A DNA stretch of 57,019 bases, taken from Gammaproteobacteria bacterium (GTDB taxonomy: Bacteria; Pseudomonadota; Gammaproteobacteria; Chromatiales; Chromatiaceae). Positions 48,645 to 57,019 of this stretch are shown in pieces (positions within the stretch are counted from its first letter, which is position 1; the number at the start of each line of letters is the position of its first letter). The stretch covers positions 1 through 57,019 of the forward strand of contig JASBTJ010000087.1 of NCBI GenBank assembly GCA_030148485.1, given 5' to 3'. The notes under the pieces are model-generated. The model searched no databases and was not told where the DNA came from. It saw only the letters and a program-made list of their open reading frames with translations. The translations under genes and the position numbers were made by a program.

Positions 48645-49208
48645 ATGTCCGAGTCCTCGCTGAAAAATCAGTTTCTGATCGCCATGCCCGGCCTTGAGGA
48701 CCCCCATTTTTCCCGCACCGTGACCTATATCTGCGACCACGGCGAGCACGGCGCGATGGGGATCGTGGTCAACCGCCCGTCCGATCTTCACCTGGCGGAC
48801 GTGCTCGACCACATGGGGATCGACAACCACAATCCCTGGGCAAACGACCAGATCGTCTACCTGGGCGGCCCCGTCCAGGAAGAGCGCGGCTTTGTGCTGC
48901 ACCGCCCCCGCGAAGGCGGCTGGAAGTCGTCCATCCCGGTGACCGACGATATCGGCATCACCACCTCCCGGGACATCCTCGAAGCCATGGCCGAAGGCAA
49001 AGGACCGACCCAGGCGGTGGTGGCGCTCGGTTACGCCGGCTGGAGCGCCGGCCAGCTGGAGGCGGAAATGCAGCAAAACGCCTGGCTCAGCGGGCCAGCA
49101 GAGGTCGGGGTGCTGTTCGACCTACCGCCGGAGCAACGCTGGGCAGCGGCCGCCCGGCTGCTGGGCGTGGACATGTCGCTGATGAGCACCGATGCCGGTC
49201 ATGCCTGA
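48645..49208 (+). CDS. yqgE: YqgE/AlgH family protein (UPF0301)
   Basis: A 187-aa protein with the family start NQFLIAMPGLEDPHFSRTVT (about 7-26), YICDHGEHGAMGIVVNRP (about 28-45), VYLGGPVQEERGFVLH (about 74-89) and GYAGWSAGQLEAEM near 135. It is found beside ruvX in many gammaproteobacteria; the molecular role is unclear. The ATG MSESSLKNQF is used rather than a longer frame that overlaps tonB. It overlaps the start of ruvX. Confidence 0.95.
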   Translation: MSESSLKNQFLIAMPGLEDPHFSRTVTYICDHGEHGAMGIVVNRPSDLHLADVLDHMGIDNHNPWANDQIVYLGGPVQEERGFVLHRPREGGWKSSIPVTDDIGITTSRDILEAMAEGKGPTQAVVALGYAGWSAGQLEAEMQQNAWLSGPAEVGVLFDLPPEQRWAAAARLLGVDMSLMSTDAGHA

Positions 49209-49620
49209 GGGCGGAAACCAGACCCTGCTCGGCTTCGATTTCGGCACTCACAAGATCGGCGTTGCGGTGGGCCAGACCCTGACCGGCACCGCCACGCCCC
49301 TGCTCACCCTGTCCGCCGTACAGCACAAACCCGACTGGGCGCGCATCGAGCAGCTCATCGCCGAATGGCAACCCGACGCCCTGGTGGTGGGATTACCCAT
49401 GGAAATGACCGACAACGAAGCGGACAATGCGCCCCGCGCCAAAAAGTTCGCCCGCCAGCTGCACGGCCGCTATCACCTGCCGGTGCACATGGCCGACGAG
49501 CGCCTGACCTCCCGCGAGGCCTGGAATCAGCTCGGGCGTGCGGCGCACAAGGACGTGACCCGGGTGGACGCGGTGGCCGCCCAGCTGATCCTGGAAACCT
49601 GGCTCGAAACACTATCATGA
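49201..49620 (+). CDS. ruvX: Putative pre-16S rRNA nuclease RuvX/YqgF
   Basis: A 139-aa RNase H-fold protein. [17 protein letters not shown] (about 9-25) holds the first catalytic Asp; VVGLPMEM (about 63-70) and [12 protein letters not shown] (about 96-107, with Glu) are conserved, and [14 protein letters not shown] closes it. It is involved in 16S 5' end processing in E. coli. The ATG at 49201 is preferred because it matches the usual N-terminus; one three codons upstream is possible. Its stop overlaps pyrR (ATGA). Confidence 0.95.
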   Translation: MPEGGNQTLLGFDFGTHKIGVAVGQTLTGTATPLLTLSAVQHKPDWARIEQLIAEWQPDALVVGLPMEMTDNEADNAPRAKKFARQLHGRYHLPVHMADERLTSREAWNQLGRAAHKDVTRVDAVAAQLILETWLETLS

Positions 49621-50168
49621 CCGAATCCAAACTTTTCATGTCCGACGACGCCATCGGCGAAGTCATTGCCGGCATGGCGCGCATGCTGCAAAAGCGTCTT
49701 GCCGAACAGGCGGTCGAAGATCCGGCAATGATCGGCATCCACACCGGCGGCGTCTGGGTGGCGGAAAAACTCCACACGGCGCTGGGACTGGCCGAGCCGC
49801 TGGGCACCCTGGACATCAGCTTCTACCGTGACGATTTCACCCGCATCGGCATGAACCCCCAGGTGAGGCCTTCGCGGATACCCTTCGACGTGGAAGGCCG
49901 CCACATCGTCCTGGTTGACGATGTCGTCCAGTCTGGGCGCACCATCCGCGCCGCGCTGAACGAGATCTTCGACTTCGGCCGTCCGGCATCGGTCTGCCTG
50001 GTGACCCTGATCGAACGTGGCGGCCGCGAATTGCCCATTCAGCCGGACATCGTCGGCCTGGAGCCGCCACTGACCGAGAACGAGCACATCCGCCTGCGCG
50101 GTCCCGAGCCGCTTTGTCTGGAGATCGGCACCAAGGTGCAGCCCCGACACGCCGAGGACGACGACTGA
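49617..50168 (+). CDS. pyrR: PyrR bifunctional regulator/uracil phosphoribosyltransferase-like
   Basis: A 183-aa type I phosphoribosyltransferase. The PRPP loop is [18 protein letters not shown] (about 97-114), with [14 protein letters not shown] (about 39-52) upstream and [16 protein letters not shown] (about 127-142) after it. In Bacillus PyrR attenuates pyr transcription, and in proteobacterial pyrR-pyrB-pyrC operons it is thought to act similarly or as an enzyme. I see no obvious attenuator in this tight operon. The gene overlaps ruvX and pyrB by a few bases. Confidence 0.93.
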   Translation: MTESKLFMSDDAIGEVIAGMARMLQKRLAEQAVEDPAMIGIHTGGVWVAEKLHTALGLAEPLGTLDISFYRDDFTRIGMNPQVRPSRIPFDVEGRHIVLVDDVVQSGRTIRAALNEIFDFGRPASVCLVTLIERGGRELPIQPDIVGLEPPLTENEHIRLRGPEPLCLEIGTKVQPRHAEDDD

Positions 50169-51148
50169 TGGCGGCGCTCGGCAACAACATCCAGCTGGAC
50201 GAACAGGGACGTCTGAAACACTTCCTGACCACCGAGGGCCTGCCGAAGGCGCTGCTCACAGAGATCCTCGACGTCGCCGAATCCTTCGCCACCCTGCCCG
50301 GTCGCCCGGTGAAGAAGGTGCCATTGCTGCGCGGGCGCATCATTACCAACCTGTTTTTCGAGAACAGTACCCGCACCCGTACCACCTTCGAATTGGCCGC
50401 CAAGCTATTGTCGGCGGATGTGCTCAATTTCAACGTCAGCGTGTCGGCCACCAGCAAGGGCGAAACCCTGTTGGACACGCTGCGCAACCTTGAGGCCATG
50501 CACAGCGACATGTTCGTGGTGCGCCACGCCGAATCCGGCGCGGCCCATTTCATCGCCAAACATGCCGCCCCCGGGGTCAGTGTGATCAACGCCGGCGACG
50601 GCAGGCACGCCCATCCGACACAGGCCATGCTGGACATGTTCACCATCCGCAAACACAAGGGTGATTTCACCCCGCTGCGGGTGGCCATCGTCGGCGACAT
50701 CCTGCACTCCCGCGTCGCCCGTTCGCAGATCCATGCGCTCAATACCCTAGGAGTTACCGAGGTGCGCGCCATCGGCCCCCGCACCCTGTTGCCCAAAGAG
50801 GCGCGGGCGCTGGGCGTTCACGTCTACCACTCACTTGAAGACGGTGTGAAGGACGTCGACGTGGTGATCATGCTGCGCCTGCAAAAAGAACGCATGGATG
50901 GCGCCCTGCTGCCCTCGGAGCACGAATATTTCCAACTCTACGGCCTCACCGACGAGCGCCTGGAAAACGCCAAACCCGACGCCATCGTCATGCACCCAGG
51001 CCCCATCAACCGGGGTGTCGAGATGGACTCGGTGGTGGCTGACGGACCGCGCTCGGTGATCCTGCAGCAAGTCAGTTACGGCATCGCCATCCGCATGGCG
51101 GTGATGTCCATGGCCATGCAGACGGGTGAGAGCGGAGGCAAGGCATGA
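50168..51148 (+). CDS. pyrB: Aspartate carbamoyltransferase catalytic chain
   Basis: A 326-aa enzyme for the committed step of pyrimidine synthesis (carbamoyl phosphate plus aspartate). It has the carbamoyl-phosphate loop [15 protein letters not shown] (about 63-77), [11 protein letters not shown] (about 118-128), [18 protein letters not shown] (about 143-160) and [12 protein letters not shown] near 275. Start TGATG overlap with pyrR. No pyrI is present. It is followed by an overlapping dihydroorotase-like gene, a layout where the two proteins form a dodecameric complex. Confidence 0.97.
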   Translation: MAALGNNIQLDEQGRLKHFLTTEGLPKALLTEILDVAESFATLPGRPVKKVPLLRGRIITNLFFENSTRTRTTFELAAKLLSADVLNFNVSVSATSKGETLLDTLRNLEAMHSDMFVVRHAESGAAHFIAKHAAPGVSVINAGDGRHAHPTQAMLDMFTIRKHKGDFTPLRVAIVGDILHSRVARSQIHALNTLGVTEVRAIGPRTLLPKEARALGVHVYHSLEDGVKDVDVVIMLRLQKERMDGALLPSEHEYFQLYGLTDERLENAKPDAIVMHPGPINRGVEMDSVVADGPRSVILQQVSYGIAIRMAVMSMAMQTGESGGKA

Positions 51149-52434
51149 GCCGCGCGAAACACATCAGCATCACAGGCGGGCGGCTGGTCGATCCGGCCAA
51201 CGGCGTGGACGACCTGCTGGACCTGCATATCAGCGACGGCAAGGTGTTGGCCATCGGCGATCGCCCGCCCGGCTTCGAGCCCGAAACCATCATCGACGCC
51301 AGCGAACAGGTGGTGTGCCCAGGCCTCATCGACCTGGCAGTGCACCTGCGCGAGCCGGGCTACGAGTACAAGGCCACCATCGCCTCCGAGACCCGTGCCG
51401 CCGCCAAGAGCGGCATCACCACCCTGGTGTGCGCCCCGGATACTGACCCGGTGATCGATACGCCGGCGGTCTGGGAACTGGTGCGCCGTCGTGCCAAGAT
51501 CAGCGCCCGCGCCCGGGTGCTGGCGGTGGGCGCATTGACCCAGAAGCTCAAGGGCGAGCAATTGTCCGAGATTGCCGCGCTCAAGGCGGCCGGCTGCGTA
51601 GCGATGGGCAACGGTCGCAGGCCCCTGGCATCCACCCTGGTGGCGCGTCGCGCGCTGGAATACGCCGCCACCTTCGGCATGACGGTGTTTCTCAGCCCCG
51701 AAGACCATCACCTCAAGGCCGGGGGCTGCGCCCACGAAGGCGCGGTGGCCACCCGCCTGGGCTTGCCCGGCATTCCGTCCGCCGCCGAATGCGTGGCTGT
51801 CGCCCGCGATCTGGCCTTGGCCCAGCATACCGGTGCCCGGGTGCATTTTCGCACCCTGTCCACCGGCTCGTCGGTGGACATGATCCGTAATGCCCTTGCC
51901 GGGCAACTGCCCATTACCGCGGACGTGGCCGCGCACCAGCTCCATTTGACGGAGATGGACGTCGACGGCTTCGACGCCCGCTGCCATGTATCGCCGCCGC
52001 TGCGCACCCTCGCCGACCGCGACGCCCTGCGACGAGCGGTGGCGGACGGCACCATCGGCGTCATCTGTTCCGACCACCAACCCCACGAAGCCGATGCCAA
52101 GGAGGCGCCGTTCCCGGAGACGGCACCGGGCATCTCCGGATTGGAGACGTTGCTGCCGCTGGTGCTCAAACTGGTGGAGGACGGGACACTGGACCTGCCC
52201 GCCGCCATCGCCCGCGTCACCAGCGGTCCGGCGGCGGTCATCGATCTGCCGCTGGGTCAGCTCGGCGAAGGAGCGATCGCCGACGTCTGCGTCTTCGATC
52301 CCGAACTGCCCTGGACGTTGAACACCCGCACCATGACGAGCGCAGGCAAGAACACCCCGTTCGATGGCTGGGAGTTCCGCGGTCGTGTTACCCACACCCT
52401 CTTCAACGGTCGCATCGTGCACCGCCCCGACTGA
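51145..52434 (+). CDS. pyrX: Dihydroorotase-like protein PyrC' (probably inactive)
   Basis: A 429-aa amidohydrolase-fold protein. The metal motif that is H-x-H in active enzymes reads [12 protein letters not shown], so the first His is Ala65 and only His67 remains. The SDDG loop is MGNGRRPL and the HAED loop is LSPEDHHL, so two further ligands seem lost. ICSDHQPH with its Asp is kept. This is the pattern of the non-catalytic PyrC' subunit that stabilises PyrB in Pseudomonas. Its ATG overlaps the pyrB stop. An active pyrC must lie elsewhere if the host makes its own pyrimidines. Confidence 0.85.
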   Translation: MSRAKHISITGGRLVDPANGVDDLLDLHISDGKVLAIGDRPPGFEPETIIDASEQVVCPGLIDLAVHLREPGYEYKATIASETRAAAKSGITTLVCAPDTDPVIDTPAVWELVRRRAKISARARVLAVGALTQKLKGEQLSEIAALKAAGCVAMGNGRRPLASTLVARRALEYAATFGMTVFLSPEDHHLKAGGCAHEGAVATRLGLPGIPSAAECVAVARDLALAQHTGARVHFRTLSTGSSVDMIRNALAGQLPITADVAAHQLHLTEMDVDGFDARCHVSPPLRTLADRDALRRAVADGTIGVICSDHQPHEADAKEAPFPETAPGISGLETLLPLVLKLVEDGTLDLPAAIARVTSGPAAVIDLPLGQLGEGAIADVCVFDPELPWTLNTRTMTSAGKNTPFDGWEFRGRVTHTLFNGRIVHRPD

Positions 52435-52446
52435 GCAGACCCGACC

Positions 52447-53316
52447 ATGAGCAGCAACAAACCCCACCGCGATACCATTTTTGTCGAAGACGCCCGGGTC
52501 CTCAGTCATGACGCCTTCGACGGCGACCAATATGTCCTGCGCGTGCACGCCCCACAGTGTGCCGCCCACGCCCTGCCCGGACAGTTCGCGCATCTGACCG
52601 TCGACCCGCAGCGACCGATGCGTCGCCCCATCTCCATCATGCGGGTGTCCGCCGACGACGGCTGGGTCGATTTTCTCTACAAGGCACTCGGCGAAGGTAC
52701 CCGACTGCTGACCCAGCGTGCGGTCGGCGAGACCCTCAGTTCCATGGGGCCGATCGGTGTACCTTTCGATCTGCAAAGCGCCAAGCGCCCCTTGCTGATC
52801 GGCGGCGGCGTGGGTATGCCGCCGATGATCTGCATCGCCGAGGCGTTGAAAAAGACCGATGCCCAGCCGTTCGTGATCCTGGGATCGGAAGTACCCTTTC
52901 CATTTCAACCACGGCCTTCCCAGATCATGGTCGGCAGCATGCCCGATGCGGTGATCGGCACCATGCCGCTGCTTGAGGACTGGGGTATCGCCTGTCGCCT
53001 GGCGAGCCAGCAAGGCTATCCGGGCACCTTCGACGGCTATGTCACCGATCTGGCGCGTCACTGGCTCGACAGCCTGGATGCGGACACCCGCGCCGAAGTG
53101 GTTGTCTACAGCTGCGGTCCCCACGCCATGCTGGAAGCCGTGGTCAAGCTGGCGCGGGAATACGGCCTGCCGGTGCAGGTATCGCTGGAAGAATACATGG
53201 CCTGCGCCGTGGGCGGCTGCGCCGGCTGCGTGGTGGAAGTGGCCACCGACCAGGGACCGGCGATGAAACGCGTCTGCGTCGACGGCCCGGTGTTCGACGG
53301 CACCCGGGTATTTTGA
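52447..53316 (+). CDS. PyrK-like dihydroorotate dehydrogenase electron-transfer subunit
   Basis: A 289-aa ferredoxin-reductase-type flavoprotein. It shows an FAD-binding barrel (PGQFAHLTVDPQRPMRRPIS near 40-60), an NAD domain (LLIGGGVGMPPMICIAEAL near 115-133) and a C-terminal [2Fe-2S] site with four Cys in CAVGGCAGC and a later RVC (about 252-280). It is 13 bp after pyrC' in the pyr operon. PyrK partners PyrD of the class 1B type, but no pyrD is in the window and gammaproteobacteria mostly use the quinone-linked class 2 enzyme, so the partner is open. Confidence 0.85.
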   Translation: MSSNKPHRDTIFVEDARVLSHDAFDGDQYVLRVHAPQCAAHALPGQFAHLTVDPQRPMRRPISIMRVSADDGWVDFLYKALGEGTRLLTQRAVGETLSSMGPIGVPFDLQSAKRPLLIGGGVGMPPMICIAEALKKTDAQPFVILGSEVPFPFQPRPSQIMVGSMPDAVIGTMPLLEDWGIACRLASQQGYPGTFDGYVTDLARHWLDSLDADTRAEVVVYSCGPHAMLEAVVKLAREYGLPVQVSLEEYMACAVGGCAGCVVEVATDQGPAMKRVCVDGPVFDGTRVF

Positions 53317-53380
53317 TGTAACGCCTGTGCCGCCGCCATGGCACCATCGGGTCGGCGCCGCTGCGCGGCGGGTTTGATTC

Positions 53381-53449
53381 GGCGCAATGCCCTGCGGTTA
53401 TTGCGCCCTACCAACCGTAGGGCGCAATAAGGCAAAGCCGCATTGCACC
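53381..53449. repeat. Composite palindromic REP/BIME-like element
   Basis: Three nested palindromes share one core. GGCGCAAT (53381-53388) pairs with ATTGCGCC (53400-53407). TTATTGCGCCCTAC (53398-53411) pairs perfectly with GTAGGGCGCAATAA (53417-53430) around a 5-nt loop. GGCGCAAT (53421-53428) pairs with ATTGCACC (53442-53449) with one mismatch. It sits between two convergent genes, a typical REP location, and may also act as a bidirectional end. From memory, GGCGCAAT/TAGGGCG repeats are frequent in Chromatiales-like genomes. Confidence 0.75.
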
Positions 53450-53462
53450 GAGGGCATCAAGA

Positions 53463-54581
53463 CTACACCTCGTCGAGCAAACCCATCGCGTTCATATCGC
53501 GGCTGCGTGTTCCGGGCCGGCTGTCGCCCAACTTCAACATCAACCGCACCTCGTTGGCGGAATCGGCATGCGCCAGGGCGTCCTGCTCGCTGATCTCGCC
53601 TCGGGCGGCCGCTTCGTACAACGCCTGATCGAAGGTGATCATGCCGTTCTCCGCCGAGCGCTTCATCAGGTCCTTCAGCTTGTGGATCTCGCCCTTCATG
53701 ATCAGATCCGCCGCCAACGGCGTATTGAGCAGGATCTCCACCACCGCCTTGCGTCCCGCGCCGTCACTACGCACCACCAATTGCTGCGCGATGATGCCCT
53801 TGAGGTTGAGTGACAGGTCGAGCAGCACCTGGTCGCGGCGATCCTCCGGGAAGAAATGGATGATGCGCTCCAGCGCCTGGTTGGCGTTGTTGGCGTGCAG
53901 CGTGGTCAACACCAGATGACCGGTTTCGGCGAAGGCGATGGCGTGTTCCATGGCCTCGCGGGTACGGATCTCGCCGATCAGGATCACGTCCGGTGCCTGA
54001 CGCAGGGTGTTCTTCAGCGCCACCTCGTAGGACTCGGTATCCACTCCGACTTCCCGCTGGGTGACGATGCAACTGCCGTGGCTGTGCAGAAACTCGATCG
54101 GGTCCTCGATACTGATGATGTGGCCGGAACTGTTCTGATTGCGGTGGCCGACCATCGACGCCAGGGTGGTGGATTTTCCGGTGCCCGTCGCGCCGACCAG
54201 AAACACGATGCCGCGTTTGGCCATCGCCAACTCGCGCAGCACCGCAGGCAGCCCGAGGTCATCGATCTGCGGAATACGGGTTTCGATGCGGCGCAGCACC
54301 ATGCCCACCGCGTCCCGCTGGACGAAGGCACTGACCCGAAACCGGCCGACGCCTTTGGCGCTGAATGCGAAGTTGCACTCCTTGGTGCGCCGGAACTCCT
54401 CACGTTGTTCCGGCGTCATCAGGGTTTGCGCCAGGTCGCGGGTCTGCACATCGCTCAGTCGCGAGCGGGAGATGGCACTGATGCTGCCGTCCACCTTGAG
54501 ACAAGGCGGCATATCCGGCGTGATGAACAGATCGGATGCACGCCGCTGCACCATCAGGTTCAGGATATCGTTGAATTCCAT
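53463..54581 (-). CDS. pilU: Twitching motility ATPase PilU
   Basis: A 372-aa PilT-like secretion ATPase that assists pilus retraction. It has Walker A GATGTGKSTTLASM (about 127-140), the Asp box IISIEDPIEFLHSHG (about 153-167), Walker B-type VILIGEIRTREAMEHA (about 196-211) and the His box GHLVLTTLHANNANQA. Sequence details (MEFNDILNLMVQRRASDLF) and the long C-terminal tail are of PilU type. The ATG at 54581 has a GGGAGTG site upstream. It is directly downstream of pilT. Confidence 0.96.
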   Translation of the reverse strand: MEFNDILNLMVQRRASDLFITPDMPPCLKVDGSISAISRSRLSDVQTRDLAQTLMTPEQREEFRRTKECNFAFSAKGVGRFRVSAFVQRDAVGMVLRRIETRIPQIDDLGLPAVLRELAMAKRGIVFLVGATGTGKSTTLASMVGHRNQNSSGHIISIEDPIEFLHSHGSCIVTQREVGVDTESYEVALKNTLRQAPDVILIGEIRTREAMEHAIAFAETGHLVLTTLHANNANQALERIIHFFPEDRRDQVLLDLSLNLKGIIAQQLVVRSDGAGRKAVVEILLNTPLAADLIMKGEIHKLKDLMKRSAENGMITFDQALYEAAARGEISEQDALAHADSANEVRLMLKLGDSRPGTRSRDMNAMGLLDEV

Positions 54582-54688
54582 GCTGCAATCACTCCCTCCG
54601 GGCAAGATCGACCGCCGCTAAAGTCTGGCACGTCAGACGCCGAGGTCGTTCGCACCGTGCTCGGTGCCGTGACCCCGGTCACGCGCCG

Positions 54689-55726
54689 TCAGGTGAACAA
54701 ATCCTTATTGACTGCGCGCATGCGTGCATCCTGCTTGGTCACCTGACCCTTGCGCACCAGATCCTGCAGGTTCAGGTCCAGGGTCTGCATCCCGTGCGCC
54801 TGACCGGTCTGGATGGACGAATACATCTGCGCCACCTTGTCCTCGCGGATCAGGTTACGGATCGCCGGGGTGCCGATCATGATCTCGTGGGCCGCGATCC
54901 GGCCGCCACCGACCTTTTTCAACAAGGTCTGGGAAATGACTGCGCGCAACGATTCGGACAGCATCGAACGCACCATGGACTTTTCGGCCGCCGGGAATAC
55001 GTCGACGATACGGTCGATGGTCTTGGCGGCGGAACTGGTGTGCAGGGTGCCAAACACCAAGTGACCGGTCTCGGCGGCGGTCAGCGCCAGCCGGATGGTC
55101 TCCAGGTCACGCAATTCGCCAACCAGGATGATGTCGGGATCCTCCCGCAGCGCCGAACGCAAGGCCTCGGCAAACCCCAGGGTGTCGCGGTGCACCTCGC
55201 GCTGGTTGATCAGACACTTCTTGCTCTGGTGGACGAATTCGATGGGATCCTCGATGGTGAGGATATGGCCGTACTCGGTGTTGTTCTTGTAATCCATCAT
55301 CGCTGCCAGCGTGGTGGATTTGCCGGAGCCGGTGGGCCCGGTGACCAGTACCAGGCCGCGCGGGTTGTCGCAGATGTCCTTGAACACCGGTGGGGTATCC
55401 AGGTCCTCCAGACTCAATACTTTGGAGGGGATGGTCCGAAACACCGCCGCCGCGCCCCGGTCCTGATTGAAGGCGTTGACCCGAAAACGTGCCAGCCCCG
55501 GGATCTCGAACGAGAAATCCACCTCGAGGAATTCCTCGAAGTCCTTGCGCTGCTTGTCGTTCATGATGTCGTAGACCAGCGCGTGCACCGTACGGTGCTC
55601 CAGCGCCGGCACGTTGACCCGCCGAATGTCCCCGTCGACGCGGATCATCGGCGGCAGTCCGGCGGACAAATGCAGGTCGGAGGCATTGTGCTTGACACTG
55701 AATGCCAGCAGTTCGGCTATATCCAT
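54689..55726 (-). CDS. pilT: Pilus retraction ATPase PilT
   Basis: A 345-aa hexameric ATPase at the inner membrane that depolymerises type IV pili. It starts MDIAELLAFSVKHNASDLHL and has Walker A GPTGSGKSTTLAAM (about 132-145), ILTIEDPIEFVHQSKKCLI, Walker B IILVGELRDLETI, GHLVFGTLHTSSAAKTIDRI and the C-terminal AIRNLIRE motif needed for retraction. It is divergent from yggS, as in Pseudomonas, and likely receives output of the pil-chp system in this window. Confidence 0.97.
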   Translation of the reverse strand: MDIAELLAFSVKHNASDLHLSAGLPPMIRVDGDIRRVNVPALEHRTVHALVYDIMNDKQRKDFEEFLEVDFSFEIPGLARFRVNAFNQDRGAAAVFRTIPSKVLSLEDLDTPPVFKDICDNPRGLVLVTGPTGSGKSTTLAAMMDYKNNTEYGHILTIEDPIEFVHQSKKCLINQREVHRDTLGFAEALRSALREDPDIILVGELRDLETIRLALTAAETGHLVFGTLHTSSAAKTIDRIVDVFPAAEKSMVRSMLSESLRAVISQTLLKKVGGGRIAAHEIMIGTPAIRNLIREDKVAQMYSSIQTGQAHGMQTLDLNLQDLVRKGQVTKQDARMRAVNKDLFT

Positions 55727-55835
55727 CAGGCCCCTCTTGGTTCTTTGGTGCGTGCCGTTGCGACACGGTGCGGGTCGTTGTCGATTATCATGGCCCGACC
55801 CGCCGGACCGTAGGTAAGTGAATCACAAACCGCGC

Positions 55836-56519
55836 ATGAACCCAATCGAATCGAAACTCGCCCAGGTACAGGCGCGCATCGACGCCGCGGCGCGGGCCTG
55901 TGGGCGCGACCCCGCCGAGGTGCACTTGCTGGCCGTCAGCAAGACCCGGCCGGCCGCTGACATTGCCGCTGCCCATGCCGCCGGCCAGCATGCCTTCGGC
56001 GAGAATTATCTGCAGGAGGCCCTGACCAAGATCGAGGCGCTGCGCCATCTGGACATCGCCTGGCACTACATCGGCCGTATCCAGAGCAACAAGACACGCC
56101 CCATTGCCGAACACTTCGCCTGGGTGCACGGGCTGGCCTCGCTCAAACACGCCCAGCGCCTCAGCGAACAGCGTCCGGCCGGGCTCGCGCCGCTGAACGT
56201 CTGCCTGCAGATCAACCTCAGCGGTGAAACAAGCAAGGAAGGCATCAGCGAAGCAGACGCGCCGGCGCTCGCCCAAGCGGTCGCCGGACTGCCGGCGCTG
56301 CGGCTGCGCAGCCTGATGACCCTGCCCGCGCCAAGCGACGACCCGGTCGCACAGCGGGCGGTGTTCGCTCGCCTGGCGGCCCTGAAGACCGCATTGAACG
56401 CCCAGGGACTGGCCTTGGACACCCTGTCCATGGGCATGTCCGGCGACCTGGAAGCGGCGGTGTGCGCAGGCGCGACCGTGGTGCGCATCGGCACCGCGGT
56501 ATTCGGCGCGCGCAACTGA
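55836..56519 (+). CDS. yggS: PLP homeostasis protein (YggS/PROSC family)
   Basis: A 227-aa single-domain PLP-binding TIM barrel. LLAVSKTRPAADI holds the cofactor Lys36; HAFGENYLQEALTKIEAL (about 54-71), HYIGRIQSNKTRPI (about 77-90) and LSMGMSGDLEAAVCAGATVVRIG (split near 195-217) are family landmarks. It keeps free PLP in balance and has no known catalytic activity. The ATG MNPIESKL is chosen; a GTG six codons upstream is possible. proC follows, as in many proteobacteria. Confidence 0.95.
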   Translation: MNPIESKLAQVQARIDAAARACGRDPAEVHLLAVSKTRPAADIAAAHAAGQHAFGENYLQEALTKIEALRHLDIAWHYIGRIQSNKTRPIAEHFAWVHGLASLKHAQRLSEQRPAGLAPLNVCLQINLSGETSKEGISEADAPALAQAVAGLPALRLRSLMTLPAPSDDPVAQRAVFARLAALKTALNAQGLALDTLSMGMSGDLEAAVCAGATVVRIGTAVFGARN

Positions 56520-56587
56520 ACCCGCCCCCCAATTCCGCTAGACTGCGTCCCTGATGTGCGCACCCTACCAATGAGTGAAGCGAACGC

Positions 56588-57019
56588 ATGAGCACACCCG
56601 AAATCGGATTCATCGGCGCCGGCAATATGGCCGCCGCCCTGATCGGCGGCCTGATCGCGGACGGTACGCCCGCGGATCAGATCATTGCCTGCGATCCTGC
56701 CCAGGAACGCCTCACCGGCCTGGCGGCCAGCGGCATACGGACGTCCACCGACAACACCGAGGCCGCCGCGGCCAAGGTGCTGGTGCTGGCGGTCAAGCCG
56801 CAGCGGTTCAAGGCGGTCTGCACCGAGTTGGCAGACAGCGTGCGGCAGCACGGCCCGCTGGTGATCTCCATTGCCGCGGGCGTGCGGACCGCACAGCTTG
56901 CCCACTGGCTGGGGGCTGACGTGGCACTGGTCCGCACCATGCCGAACACCCCGGCGATGATCCAGTGCGGCGCGACCGTGTTGTTCGCCGGCCCCGGCGT
57001 GACACCGGCGCAGCGGGAC
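56588..57019 (+). CDS. proC: Pyrroline-5-carboxylate reductase (partial, runs off the window)
   Basis: The first 144 residues of ProC, which makes proline from pyrroline-5-carboxylate. The Rossmann start EIGFIGAGNMAAALIGGLIAD (split at about 5-25), VLVLAVKPQRFKAVC (about 63-77), VISIAAGV and VRTMPNTPAMIQCGATVLF (about 117-135) are all typical. The gene is cut by the window end, so the dimerisation domain is not seen. It lies 68 bp after yggS and is probably co-transcribed. Confidence 0.95.
   Translation, partial: MSTPEIGFIGAGNMAAALIGGLIADGTPADQIIACDPAQERLTGLAASGIRTSTDNTEAAAAKVLVLAVKPQRFKAVCTELADSVRQHGPLVISIAAGVRTAQLAHWLGADVALVRTMPNTPAMIQCGATVLFAGPGVTPAQRD

Noticed and set aside
51076-53124. 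682-codon frame opposite pyrC' and the PyrK-like gene
   Set aside because: Both plus-strand genes have clear families and ribosome sites; this is a mirrored-frame artefact.

Overview
The window is GC-rich, densely coded gammaproteobacterial chromosome. The gene set suggests a chemolithoautotrophic or sulfur-oxidising member near the Chromatiales/Ectothiorhodospiraceae. The reasons are a tkt-gap-pgk-pyk-fba cluster with a Calvin-cycle-subtype class II aldolase, an exported DsrE-like protein, a pyrR-pyrB-pyrC'-pyrK-like cluster, and a Pseudomonas-type pil-chp twitching system. This placement is inferred from gene content only. I found no rRNA, tRNA or CRISPR array.

Bases 1-8335 are accessory DNA. 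They hold a gene tail, a candidate small RNA with its own promoter and terminator, and a membrane-protein gene split by a single in-frame amber codon. They also hold a four-gene, translationally coupled mobile module: IS21-type istA and istB, a DnaG-like protein with a degenerate Toprim domain, and a tyrosine recombinase with Asn at the usual catalytic His position. Next to the recombinase lies a Xre/MbcA/ParS-type antitoxin gene followed by what looks like a truncated RES toxin. A short shared inverted sequence may mark the ends of the element near 1903 and 6750.

Bases 8336-8635 hold a strong candidate for a CsrA/RsmA-sequestering small RNA. It has a GacA/LetA-type box, two stem-loops presenting GGA (one matching the CsrA consensus), and an intrinsic terminator.

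From 8636 on the content is mostly core chromosome: typA, a chemoreceptor with a sigma-28-like promoter, purC, a glutaredoxin-like gene, srkA, a chemoreceptor pseudogene, a tandem universal stress protein, the carbon-metabolism cluster (18.2-25.3 kb), and metK-ahcY-metF with an S-adenosylhomocysteine riboswitch before ahcY. These are followed by a second chemoreceptor, bioA, rsmE, and the type IV pilus chemosensory cluster pilG-H-I-J-chpA-chpC, which lacks pilK and chpB. Next come gshB-apbE-tonB-yqgE-ruvX-pyrR-pyrB-pyrC'-pyrK-like, nearly all overlapping. Last are the twitching ATPases pilT and pilU, and yggS and proC, which runs off the end.

Several parts connect. metK makes SAM, ahcY and metF recycle its product, and bioA and rsmE use SAM. 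PilG/H/I/J/ChpA signal to the pilus retraction motors PilT and PilU. The pyr genes form one operon, but its dihydroorotase-like member has lost metal ligands and is probably structural.
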